Below the pieces are notes generated by a model, which was not told the origin of the DNA, did not search any database, and saw nothing but the letters and a program-made list of their open reading frames with translations. This document shows, piece by piece, positions 30,198-39,666 of a DNA stretch of 64,000 nucleotides (within the stretch, counting starts at the first letter, position 1; each line of letters starts with the position of its first letter). Origin of the DNA: Trypanosoma brucei gambiense DAL972. Taxonomy: Eukaryota > Euglenozoa > Kinetoplastea > Trypanosomatida > Trypanosomatidae. The translations under genes and the position numbers were made by a program. The stretch is from NCBI RefSeq assembly GCF_000210295.1, contig NC_026740.1, forward strand, positions 1,433,691-1,497,690, in the 5' to 3' direction.

Positions 30198-33100
30198 ATG
30201 CGACCGACATCGTACTTGGCACATGCAGCGCCGTCTACTACTTCCTCCTCTGCTGCTGCGGTTGCAACTGCGTTGGGCAAAACCAAAACACGACTTAGTC
30301 CCCAACAGTCGTCCTTCACTTCGCTGACGCCGTCACACCTAAGACATGGTGGACCACAGGCAGCGGAGCAGCTCATGCGGTTGGGCAGAGTGTTTGTGCC
30401 AGTTACATATTTGCCCGGTTCGTCTGGTTATCAAACCGCTCAAACCCCTGGAGTTTCGCCTGCACTACGCCGCAGCCGAAGGTACGAGCCTTACGGTTCT
30501 CTGCTACAGATGTATATGGAGCGCGGTTTCACTGACCTGGATGCCCTATTGTTCCACCCGGAGGCACCTTCTCCGATGGAGCTGTTGTTAAGCGTCCTGC
30601 GACATCGCACGGCGTGCCTGCAACTCACACAGAAGGCACTTACAGCGACTATCAGTCGGCCACGTCACACATCTTCTGCGGGAGCGGCCTCATATACCCT
30701 ACAAACAGTTTACCACATTCTGAAGAACCACTGTCCATATCTGTATGACACCGCCAGTGTTAGGGTATTGCTCTGCCAGGCGTTACTGTGCGAAAGGTTA
30801 TTTAGTGATGCGATTGAGTTGCTACAGGGGATGCCCGATTCGTGGATTACGCCTGGGTTGTGGCAGGTCGTGATGGAAGCTGCAGCTGATGGTAAAGTCC
30901 CGCATTCACCCCTTCTGTGGAAACTTCTAACGTTGTCACCTGCAAAAACCCCAGGTGAAGGTCGTGTTGTTAGGACCGGTCAGCGGGTACCTGAGCAACT
31001 TCGAAGGGGAATGTCAGCTCGTGCAGCCGAAGTGGTGTCGAGATCATTTGTAAACAGAGGAGAGAGCATGGATGAGGCAGCAAAGGCACATGGGATGCAC
31101 CAAAACAGCGACACAGTAACCTTCTCATCTTTTGAGGTGCGTCCGTTGTCGATCGTACAAATAACGCGTGGGGGTAATCAACTGGAATGGTGCCATCTCA
31201 GTACCTCAGAAGTTGGTTACGCTGAACAACACTACCGAGCTCTTCGTAACCTTCGAGGATGGGGTCACGGCGTGCTACGACTGGGAAAGGGTGACCACCT
31301 GATGCAAGGCGTTGTTTATGGCCTTGATGCCTTTCTTGCCTCCCGGCTTATGTTGCGCGCTAATGTGTCATTCTTTGGCCAAGCGTCCCCGTTGATAGCC
31401 CTGCATATTCTTAGGCGATACATACGTACCTGTCACGCCCTGCGGAAAACTCCCGCACGCTCATCAGTGGTGAAGGGGACGGGTAGTGACGGGACCAGTG
31501 AATTAGGCACAAACAGCGACTGGCTGAAGTATCATCAGCCCTCGTCTACTAGTGGATCTCCAGGTGTGAGCACGAGTGATACACAAGCGTCTGATATTGA
31601 GGACTTCATTCACCCTTCACCATTTTTACTGTTCTTCAAAGTCGTCCGTGAAACCCGTGATGTACTTCCCGGGGGCGGCGGGACCCTTGCATCAGCCGGG
31701 CACTCTGGGACCTCGGGTGGAGTACCTACAGCTGGGCTGCCGATGATACATTGGGAACTGGTGTGGCGATACTTCCAAACTCTCAACCGTGAGTGCCCCA
31801 ACTGGCATACCATCATCCCAGAGAAGGCTGGTGACTTGAGTCAGTATGTTATTGACGTCCTTTGTCGTGGAGCTGATCCGTGGATGACGCTTAATGTTGC
31901 GCGTGCCGTTTCTTCACGCCATATTGTTGACGGTTTGGACATGTCGCTGTGGCTTCTCCACCGGCTTGATCCGTCGCACCACATGGAAGAAGCACGCGAT
32001 GTAACGCGGAAGGTGTTCCGCTGGCTCTTGACTGATGTCGGCGTGCACTTGCTGCCGCAGTTGCACCACAATCTTATCCCTGCTGCGAGGGTGTTGGTGC
32101 GCTTAGGGTTACAGGATGAGCTACGGCAACTATATAATGGCGTACTAGATAACGTTTATTTGTTTGCCGAGGATTTCCGCGCAGAGTTTCTACACGTGAT
32201 GATGGATTTGGTTTGCCCTTCGTGCAGCTCTATTCTATCTGCGCAGGACGTCTATGCGGAGCGTGTCTGTTCCATCTGTCTTACGATCATACCTGCAAAA
32301 GATGCGGGGTCATTGCCTAGCTTTCAGCTTTCGAGCGAACATATCTCCCGTTTACGAGAGAAGCGCAAGGTTGTGCGACTTAGTGAGCGAAAGAGGTTGC
32401 ATGAGAGCATCTGCTGTTGGTCAAAGCGAGGCGAGAATAGTCGTGAAACAGCTGCAGGAGCAACCAACGTTGGGAAGCATGCGGCGCCACCGGTCTTTCC
32501 TCCACTGGATGCTAGCAGCGTGTTTAAAAAGGAAATACTCTCCGACACGGCTCCTCTACTTCCCGGGGTACCCGTGGCGGCGCGAAATGTGTTACTTCTT
32601 CCAGGAGGAGGTGGGGCAGACGGCGCGGGCAGTTGTGTGTCAGAAGGAGGTGGTCCCTCTGCCTCGTTTGATGTTTATGCAGCCATGGAAGAGTCATCGC
32701 ACCGTTTGCAGCTACAAGAGGCAGCCCGTCGTTACGCACTGGCTCAGCGCGGTGTTGTGTTACCTGCGCGCCATTCTGCTGCCTTTCCATCCCCCGTTCT
32801 ATCAACATCTTCCGTGTCGACTTCATCGGCGCATTTTTCTCCAGAGAAACAACGGCAGGGTTTCATGATACCCTCAATGTGTGTCGACGGGCCCTGGACT
32901 TGTGTATGGTGCCACGAACAAAACACGGGGTGGGGTTCCCGCACACAATGCGGAGCCTGTGGTGCCGAAACAGGACCCAGCGCTCTGTGGCGGCATTTTG
33001 CATACGCAACATCGACAGGGGATATTATGGAAGAAGTACGCGCTCGTGTGGCTAACTCCGCGGAACGTCCTGTAGACGCAGTGGTGGCGGGTTACCTGTT

Positions 33101-36100
33101 GATGGTGTACCGTCGTACGTTTCTGCTGAGGGCTACACCGCACGATGCGGAGCGAATAGAACAGCTGATTCAGCGGCTCTGCCAACTACATGAGAGAGTG
33201 CTGGCAGGTTACACTTACATGCGCTTCGTTCCTGCCCGTGCACGCAGCAAGGGAAGTACCCTGTTTGCGCTTGCGCATCTCTTTGGTTGTACCGATGCAG
33301 CCTATGCGGGATTGACCACACAACAATTAAGGCGCGATGAGGATACGTTCTTTCAAACCATATTCACACCCGCAACCTGCAAGGTTTGTTTTGGGCAGCA
33401 TGCGTGGAAGGCTTGCCCGATTATAACGCGGGATTTCTCTACAACGAAGCGCCAATCCATTACAATGTCTCCGAAAGAAAAGCAGGACGCAGTGCTGCAG
33501 CAACTTAGGCAGGCAGTGGAGGCTGCGGTGCAACATGGGGCGGAGAGCAGCCGTCTCGTCGTCGGTGCATACACGGCTTTTGTGAAATCACCCTACCGCG
33601 AGCTTTTTTCGGAGACACACAGCCGGGACGTGAATCGCCTGTCCATGCTGTTGAGTCGGTACCAACAGTTCCGTCGTGCAGCCTTCGTCCTCTGCCACAT
33701 TCCGTTGCACCTTCGCGACGATGGGGCGTATATGGCTATGGTTCCATATTTTAACGTTCCTGTGGAGGACGCACGGGAGTTATTGAGGAAACGGAGTCCC
33801 TTGGGTGTTGCGGATGGGACACATCCCAACTTTGTTCAGGTTGCTGTAACGTGCTGCATGTGTCTTGACGAGCGTCATGCTTCGTTCGAATGCCCGAGAC
33901 TACTGAAGTGGATTGGAGAAATCGAGGAGCTGAGTGCATCGCAAAAAAACGGATCGGCAACTTCAGGAGCCCTTGTCGATGTCGTGGCCGCACAGGAGCT
34001 GTTCAAGCGATTGCGGGCGCAAGTAGACGGGTGGACCTCTGCGGGTCCTGAGAGACTACATGCATTTTACCGTTTCCTCCTCCAACGTATAGACGACTTC
34101 CAGAAGGACCCGTACGACACATTGCAAACCGACGGTGACGAGCATGGTCATCGCCAAGTTGACTCTTGTGTAGTGGGTTCACCACTGAGCATGTTGCAAC
34201 TGCGGAGGCTCGACATGGACGACCCTATTGTCTATGCCATTAATAAAGCTATCAGTAAGCTCGCGCTTGCTAAACAGGAAAAGAGTGCTTATCGGTTATA
34301 TGCGAGGTCTCCCGTGGTTTTCGTGTCCAGTGGGGTAACCTCCACAATGCTTCGAATGGCTGGCTACTCTGAAAAAGGTATCCGTACACTAAGTCACAAT
34401 CACGTGGACGGTAGTGGAAGCTCACAAACATCACTATCTTCATCTTTGTCTGCGTCAGATGAATCATCAACATTAGGTGTTTCTACCGAAGGTGCACGTT
34501 CCGCGGCTGTGCCGATGCGAAATTGTTGCCTTTTGTGCTTTGACAGCGAGCACACGTACTTCGACTGCCCAGAATTAATTGCACAACCGACTACTGCAGC
34601 TAAACTTGAATATGTAGTTGTGCACGTCGGTGGCATCCGAAGCGTGTTGGATGGTGTTCGGGCTGCCGCAGCGTACGTTTATCATACATACAACCTGGGA
34701 CAGCTCACGAGTGATTTGCTTCGTGCACACCCCTCGTTAGTTCGTTCGCTTCTTCGGCTTGTCCGACGTTGCTTTGCTTGTGGTCTTGTTGGCTCCGGCG
34801 TCCGCATCCTGCGGCGTCTCCCTGTGGAAATGGTTCCACCCATATCGCCCTATACGGACCTTTGGCGTGCCGCCGGTTTGGGAGAGGAGGTTGTCATCAG
34901 TCGACGAGCGCAGTTGCAGGCCCTGTTTGCTGCAGAAGGCTTGGAGCCGCGCATTGAAACTCCACCCGCTCGCCAGACGTACTCCAACAGGTTTGTTTCC
35001 GCTTTGAGTCATGTGCTTCACGATGATCTCTGTCGGCACTGCTACCAGCACGGTCACTCACTTGCCACCTGTAGCGTATTCCATGCAGAAGTGAGTTTCG
35101 GACGGGATTACGTAGCGGCTTATCGTATGAGTATGATGTCCGAGCAGCTAGACGACGACTGGCGCGACGCCTACCTTCTGAAACTTGTTGACTTTTTCCT
35201 CATGCATAAGGTTCTTATGCCGTACCATATTGTTGGGGTCACGAATGCGCTGAACGCGATCGCGGCCATGTGGAGCTTCCGTGGTGAGCCTGGCATCGCG
35301 ATACGGCATCTACTGAACATTCCACCCGCGTACCGCAGACGACAGGCGTTCGCGTACATATTACAAGCAGTGGGCGTACCAGTAGACGAAGTCAAGCGCG
35401 TTCTCGCTAATGTTTACTTTTCTCCAAGTGAGTTGTCATCCTCGAATAAACCAAGTGGTAGCTCAGCTTCTGCCTCTGCCTCTGCTGGTTCCGGTTCCGG
35501 TTCTGGTGCTGAAAGCGGCAGTGCCGTGGCACAACACCTTTTGATGCCTAAACCTGCCATTCGTGATGTGGCGATGACGGCTGTATTTAATCAGTTTCCC
35601 GACGCACTTGCTGCGTTGGAAGGGAGTGAAGGACGCATGGAGGCAATACGCCGCCGAAACGCAACACAGAAGATAACGAAGGGTTCCAAGGCTGAAGGGG
35701 GGAATATGAAGACTACCTCTGTGGGAGGCGCAGCGCGTATGGCAGAATCCTCGTTGGGGGAAGAACCATCCGTACCGAGTGTGTCTCTCTCACGCCGCCC
35801 GGTGCAAAGTGGTGATATCACGACAGTTCGTGAAAACTTTGACCCGGTCCTCACAGAATTGGAGCTAGCAGTGGGTATGAAACTTGGAAGTCGACACGTA
35901 CTCTTTACAAGCGCAGTTGACATTCTCGCTGCTGTCGTTGCCCCGAAGGAAACTGAGGGTGGCAGCGGGAAGGTACAGCAGCCGGCGGTGACAACCACAG
36001 TCGTTGTCCCACCACAGGCAGCTTCCCCTCCACCTTCAGAAAATCCCGCGTCGAAGTTGTCGCCAGAATCCACGGTGGCCATCCCACGGAGCGATGCCTG

Positions 36101-36398
36101 TGGTCATCCTCACACACGGGAGGAACCTGAAATTGTTACCGTCTTTAGTGGCGAAACGGCAGGGGGAGGTGGTTCAGGAAGGGGAAGCCACCAGCGCTGG
36201 GGTGTTGGATCTGATGGTCTTAAACCCTCCTCTTCACCGTCTAACAGCCCCGGAGGTGATCACGAAAAGTACAGCTCGAGTCAACACTTCCAAACGCAGC
36301 AACACTACACACAAAAGGGCCGTTATCACGAGAGGCAGTGGCGCCGTCAGCGAGAGCGGGATGTGGGTAGCAACGGCAATCACGCCCGAAAACGGTGA
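30198..36398 (+). CDS. Giant modular zinc-finger/helical-repeat protein
   Basis: 2066 residues from ATG 30198 (the frame opens at a GTG 60 nt earlier). Six zinc sites alternate with helical segments: a zinc ribbon (C673, C676, C691, C694), a RanBP2-type finger (WTCVWC... CGAC; C902, C905, N909, C918, C921), then four zinc knuckles: C1061-x2-C-x3-H1068-x4-C1073, and three of exact CX2CX4HX4C form at 1219-1232, 1444-1457 and 1612-1625. Spacers of about 158-229 residues contain PPR-like helical hairpins with a recurring pattern such as LFSDAIELLQGMP, FRRAAFVLCHIP, GSGVRILRRLP and GIAIRHLLNIP. RanBP2 fingers and knuckles usually bind single-stranded RNA. The N-terminus (MRPTSYLAHAAPSTTSS), basic and Ser/Ala-rich, could be a mitochondrial presequence. 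A role in mitochondrial RNA processing or ribosome assembly is inferred. The last 300 residues are disordered. Confidence 0.93.
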   Translation: MRPTSYLAHAAPSTTSSSAAAVATALGKTKTRLSPQQSSFTSLTPSHLRHGGPQAAEQLMRLGRVFVPVTYLPGSSGYQTAQTPGVSPALRRSRRYEPYGSLLQMYMERGFTDLDALLFHPEAPSPMELLLSVLRHRTACLQLTQKALTATISRPRHTSSAGAASYTLQTVYHILKNHCPYLYDTASVRVLLCQALLCERLFSDAIELLQGMPDSWITPGLWQVVMEAAADGKVPHSPLLWKLLTLSPAKTPGEGRVVRTGQRVPEQLRRGMSARAAEVVSRSFVNRGESMDEAAKAHGMHQNSDTVTFSSFEVRPLSIVQITRGGNQLEWCHLSTSEVGYAEQHYRALRNLRGWGHGVLRLGKGDHLMQGVVYGLDAFLASRLMLRANVSFFGQASPLIALHILRRYIRTCHALRKTPARSSVVKGTGSDGTSELGTNSDWLKYHQPSSTSGSPGVSTSDTQASDIEDFIHPSPFLLFFKVVRETRDVLPGGGGTLASAGHSGTSGGVPTAGLPMIHWELVWRYFQTLNRECPNWHTIIPEKAGDLSQYVIDVLCRGADPWMTLNVARAVSSRHIVDGLDMSLWLLHRLDPSHHMEEARDVTRKVFRWLLTDVGVHLLPQLHHNLIPAARVLVRLGLQDELRQLYNGVLDNVYLFAEDFRAEFLHVMMDLVCPSCSSILSAQDVYAERVCSICLTIIPAKDAGSLPSFQLSSEHISRLREKRKVVRLSERKRLHESICCWSKRGENSRETAAGATNVGKHAAPPVFPPLDASSVFKKEILSDTAPLLPGVPVAARNVLLLPGGGGADGAGSCVSEGGGPSASFDVYAAMEESSHRLQLQEAARRYALAQRGVVLPARHSAAFPSPVLSTSSVSTSSAHFSPEKQRQGFMIPSMCVDGPWTCVWCHEQNTGWGSRTQCGACGAETGPSALWRHFAYATSTGDIMEEVRARVANSAERPVDAVVAGYLLMVYRRTFLLRATPHDAERIEQLIQRLCQLHERVLAGYTYMRFVPARARSKGSTLFALAHLFGCTDAAYAGLTTQQLRRDEDTFFQTIFTPATCKVCFGQHAWKACPIITRDFSTTKRQSITMSPKEKQDAVLQQLRQAVEAAVQHGAESSRLVVGAYTAFVKSPYRELFSETHSRDVNRLSMLLSRYQQFRRAAFVLCHIPLHLRDDGAYMAMVPYFNVPVEDARELLRKRSPLGVADGTHPNFVQVAVTCCMCLDERHASFECPRLLKWIGEIEELSASQKNGSATSGALVDVVAAQELFKRLRAQVDGWTSAGPERLHAFYRFLLQRIDDFQKDPYDTLQTDGDEHGHRQVDSCVVGSPLSMLQLRRLDMDDPIVYAINKAISKLALAKQEKSAYRLYARSPVVFVSSGVTSTMLRMAGYSEKGIRTLSHNHVDGSGSSQTSLSSSLSASDESSTLGVSTEGARSAAVPMRNCCLLCFDSEHTYFDCPELIAQPTTAAKLEYVVVHVGGIRSVLDGVRAAAAYVYHTYNLGQLTSDLLRAHPSLVRSLLRLVRRCFACGLVGSGVRILRRLPVEMVPPISPYTDLWRAAGLGEEVVISRRAQLQALFAAEGLEPRIETPPARQTYSNRFVSALSHVLHDDLCRHCYQHGHSLATCSVFHAEVSFGRDYVAAYRMSMMSEQLDDDWRDAYLLKLVDFFLMHKVLMPYHIVGVTNALNAIAAMWSFRGEPGIAIRHLLNIPPAYRRRQAFAYILQAVGVPVDEVKRVLANVYFSPSELSSSNKPSGSSASASASAGSGSGSGAESGSAVAQHLLMPKPAIRDVAMTAVFNQFPDALAALEGSEGRMEAIRRRNATQKITKGSKAEGGNMKTTSVGGAARMAESSLGEEPSVPSVSLSRRPVQSGDITTVRENFDPVLTELELAVGMKLGSRHVLFTSAVDILAAVVAPKETEGGSGKVQQPAVTTTVVVPPQAASPPPSENPASKLSPESTVAIPRSDACGHPHTREEPEIVTVFSGETAGGGGSGRGSHQRWGVGSDGLKPSSSPSNSPGGDHEKYSSSQHFQTQQHYTQKGRYHERQWRRQRERDVGSNGNHARKR

Positions 36399-37425
36399 GA
36401 TTCTGTTGCATTGGTGTTGTACTCTGATATATACGTCCCTATTCTGTATGATTGTCAAGACACCTCCGATCTGCCATGGTTTCCTGTGCAATCATATGTG
36501 CGGACGCGTACACTCGTACACACAAGAGGTTTAAGAATGTAACTTTATATTTTCCGACATTCTTTATCGTCACCTTTATAATTTGCATTTGAGTTTCGAA
36601 AATGTTGCACCTGTGGATCGGGGCATGCGTTGTTTTTGTTTGTGTTTATTTCCTTTTCATCGCTCGCGTGTGTGCCGTTGCAAGGCGAATGGGCAAGCGT
36701 GAGGATGCGAAATATTGGTGGAGATGTAGTGGACATCCTGGAAGTGTTGTTTTAGTTATTTCCTTGTTTCGCTCACTTACAACTTCTTCTGCCCCTTTTT
36801 GTACCGCGCTTTGCTGCTTTCATCGATTTGATGAGCGCCGTTGCCACCTTTTCGCTTTTTTTCCCCTCTGGGAAAGGTGGGGAGATTTTTGTAGCAGGAC
36901 CACGTGACTGCGGGGCGGTCATGAGTGTATTTTCGTGGGGATTGCGCTCTATTCTAAAATGCATTAGCACGACTGGTCAAGTCTGTAACAAACTATTTTT
37001 TATTCCTATTTTTTATTTTCTCTTCTTGCTTTTGTTCATCTGTATCGTCGTTGCAACTTTCTTTCCCTTTCAACACTCCTTTGAAAAAAGAAAAAGCGCA
37101 CTGTCTGTTGTCCCATCACTTTGCTTCTCGCGACTGTTACTTGCAGGTTCGCATTAACTGGTGTGAAGGTAGTTTAGCCCTTGGTGTTATTTTGGGTAAA
37201 GAAAGGTGATCAAGGAAGTGAAAAACGAAAACGAAAGGGGAAAACGTGAGAGTGGGTGGGGAGGAATCGTCGCAACAAACTGTCACCAAAATACAGATTC
37301 ACCAAAAGTTTCGATTATTGTACGTAAATTGAAGCAAATTAGCCCACTCACTTTCCTTCCCTCTTTCCTTCGTGAGTGTGGTGAATTTGAAGGTGTGTGC
37401 CGAGGGGGGAAAAAAGGAGAGTGCT
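36399..37425 (+). other. Intergenic: T-rich spacer with two TATTTTTT octamers
   Basis: No supported gene. A 101-codon frame from ATG 36602 starts with a hydrophobic helix but has no other support. TATTTTTT occurs at 36994-37001 and 37007-37014. Confidence 0.5.
37375..37376 (+). promoter_or_regulatory. Predicted spliced-leader acceptor
   Basis: A clean pyrimidine tract (37350-37371, CTTTCCTTCCCTCTTTCCTT...) precedes the first AG at 37375-37376, 50 nt before ATG 37426. Use of this site removes the upstream in-frame GTG at 37372 and supports the ATG start. A second candidate, TTACTTGCAG, ends at 37146. Confidence 0.6.
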
Positions 37426-39666
37426 ATGTCTCACAGCCAGAACAGCACCTCTCAAGGCAGCACTCTTCCTGGTGATTCCCTTTGTGGTGAAGAGGGTTTT
37501 GCTCATTATGGCCATGACGACGGTGCAACGGTCCCGCTAGGAGCGGGCGGTGGCTGCAGCGTTAGTGATTCATCTTCAGCGCACCCCCCGCATCGGGGTA
37601 TTTATCTCAAACCGAATGTTTTCATGATTAACGGCACTGCGGGGCATCTAATGGATTTGTATTACTTGTCCAACTCAAACGCCACCCACGGGTTTGGTGA
37701 CTCGACAGGTGTAAGGACGGCATCCCCACCGTTTTGGTGGGGTTATAAGCCTCCAAACTCTCCGACAGTTTTGGTGTCCTTCAAGTACTCCATCTGGACA
37801 GCCGTAGAAAAACAAATCTACGATATCGTAGCCTCCGAAGAATTCACAGATACTGAAGTTGTCGCTAACGTTGAAGCTTTAGGTTGCTCCCATGGGGAGA
37901 AGTGTTGGCTCCAGAAAGCCGCTGGGGCTTTAGCAACGAACCTTCGGGAGAATCGCCTTTTGGCTGGTCAGTTCGCTGCCGAGTTCCTTTCTCCCGATGT
38001 GTATTTGGGCAGGGGTGACATTACATGTTTCCTTAATGGCGGTGGTGAGTGGGAAGGGCGCAACATTCCGGTGCTGCAACCGGGTATGGAAACGGCGTTG
38101 CGTGCAATGCGGCCGGGCGATGAGTTTGGTTTTATTATTCGTGGACGCCGGTTGGGGTTTCAAGGAGGCTCATACCCCTCTATGTATAGCACTGGTGGGG
38201 CCGGCACTTACAACTATAATCGGTGCACGTCCTTTCCGCAGTGTTACTTCATTCACATTAGCCTTAACAAAGCCGTCCCGCGAGAAACGACGAGTATGCT
38301 CCCTCTCCAGCGGTATATTTTAGATGTTCCATTATGCACGGATAATGTTGGAAGAGCCTGCTGCACAGCGCCACAATTAGAAGGTTGCAGTGGTACCGTG
38401 TTTTCTGCAGGCCTTGAGAGTGGGACATTTTCACATTTCTACACTTTTTTTCACGGGTCACTTAGTTTTTTGGGTCCCCGCGGTATTGTTTCCAAAGAGG
38501 GCGGCCAAGGCGTTAGCCGAAAATGGGATTCGGCAGAATATCAAGCTGCGCGCCGAGCATTTTGCATGGCAATGACGACGGCGTTGGAGGGCTGTTGGGA
38601 GAGCCGTTTAGTGGGTGGGATGTGCGGTGGTGGTGTGGAGGAGCGACCAACTCATGAGGATGCGTTGTCATTTCTTCATGAGTGTTTCTTCACCAAACCA
38701 CGTGGCGATGCAACAGTGTCTTTCAGTGTCGCGCGTATAGGACCGTTAGCAGATCGGGAGTTATCCTCAGAACGGTTGGACAACGTGAAGCTTGGGACTT
38801 TGGTCACTCCGCTTTGGTTAGACATGTCGCTGCAAAGTATGGCGGCGGGTGAGCGCGACTTAATCAACTCATGGTTTGAATCAGACAACGATCCACTGTT
38901 TCACCTCTATTTTGTGGGTTGCCACCGTGCGGCCATGGTCGTGCAATTTTGGGAGTCTGAAAGGGAACGGCGATCGGGTTGTATAGAGGCTCTTGCGGAG
39001 GACCAGTTGCAGCAAAACTCAGTAGGTGCTAACAATGCTTCACCAAAGCCAATTCTTGATGGGAATGTCACAACGAAACATGATCTCAGCTGCCGCATTA
39101 CCCTTCATAGTTTCACCAACAGGTATACCGTAGATGATTTCTTTTTTGTGAACCCCCTCTCGTCCCTGCAGACGGTGAGGGGCTTACTTGACGAAATCTC
39201 CGGGTTGTGCCCACTAGTCAAATCCTGCGAGGGGCTAGAATCTCTGGCACACGCGGTAGATAGTGAGATCAGTAGTTGTAGCAGCGACAGCAGTGAAAGG
39301 CAGGTTGAAGGGGCTGCGCCACTAGAATTCAACCAACCGACTCCAACACAATCGGCACCGAAGGTTATAAATATCCATCCAGCGCCGTTTGGTAGCGTCC
39401 CTCCCAATCGTGATGCCTTTCGTAGTGTTGTTAAGGCTATACACAAAGTATGTTTTACAATACTGCTGCTGACATTTTATGTCGATGTGGATAATATGCT
39501 TGCGAAGGGTGTTGCATCATCGCTGCTGAAGGAACGTGAAAATGTGCTCCCCGACTGTTTTAAACTTCTAGGTTGCTTGTATGCAAAGTTGAAGAGGAAG
39601 TTCAACATCCACTTCTGTGAGGATGCCTTCTGTGCGGCTTCCTTGTTGGTGCAGAATGATGACTGA
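37426..39666 (+). CDS. Unknown protein with FKBP-like segment
   Basis: 746 residues from ATG 37426. The clearest signal is at about 205-290: VLQPGMETALRAMRPGDEFGFIIRG followed by GFQGG and CYFIHISLNK, which resembles the FKBP core (x-PG-W/L-E-x-AL-x-x-M-x-x-GE... and the final strand), but the active-site aromatic residues of a working prolyl isomerase are not obvious, so it may be a binding rather than catalytic version. The remaining 450 residues have predicted mixed folds with no family I recognise, and a Ser/Asp/Glu-rich linker at about 615-640. No signal peptide or membrane helix. The last 100 residues are helical (FTILLLTFYVDVDNMLAKGV). Confidence 0.85.
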   Translation: MSHSQNSTSQGSTLPGDSLCGEEGFAHYGHDDGATVPLGAGGGCSVSDSSSAHPPHRGIYLKPNVFMINGTAGHLMDLYYLSNSNATHGFGDSTGVRTASPPFWWGYKPPNSPTVLVSFKYSIWTAVEKQIYDIVASEEFTDTEVVANVEALGCSHGEKCWLQKAAGALATNLRENRLLAGQFAAEFLSPDVYLGRGDITCFLNGGGEWEGRNIPVLQPGMETALRAMRPGDEFGFIIRGRRLGFQGGSYPSMYSTGGAGTYNYNRCTSFPQCYFIHISLNKAVPRETTSMLPLQRYILDVPLCTDNVGRACCTAPQLEGCSGTVFSAGLESGTFSHFYTFFHGSLSFLGPRGIVSKEGGQGVSRKWDSAEYQAARRAFCMAMTTALEGCWESRLVGGMCGGGVEERPTHEDALSFLHECFFTKPRGDATVSFSVARIGPLADRELSSERLDNVKLGTLVTPLWLDMSLQSMAAGERDLINSWFESDNDPLFHLYFVGCHRAAMVVQFWESERERRSGCIEALAEDQLQQNSVGANNASPKPILDGNVTTKHDLSCRITLHSFTNRYTVDDFFFVNPLSSLQTVRGLLDEISGLCPLVKSCEGLESLAHAVDSEISSCSSDSSERQVEGAAPLEFNQPTPTQSAPKVINIHPAPFGSVPPNRDAFRSVVKAIHKVCFTILLLTFYVDVDNMLAKGVASSLLKERENVLPDCFKLLGCLYAKLKRKFNIHFCEDAFCAASLLVQNDD

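Noticed and set aside
36602..36907. 101-codon frame with an N-terminal hydrophobic helix
   Set aside because: Short, no conserved motif, T-rich composition explains the hydrophobic residues; kept only as a possibility.
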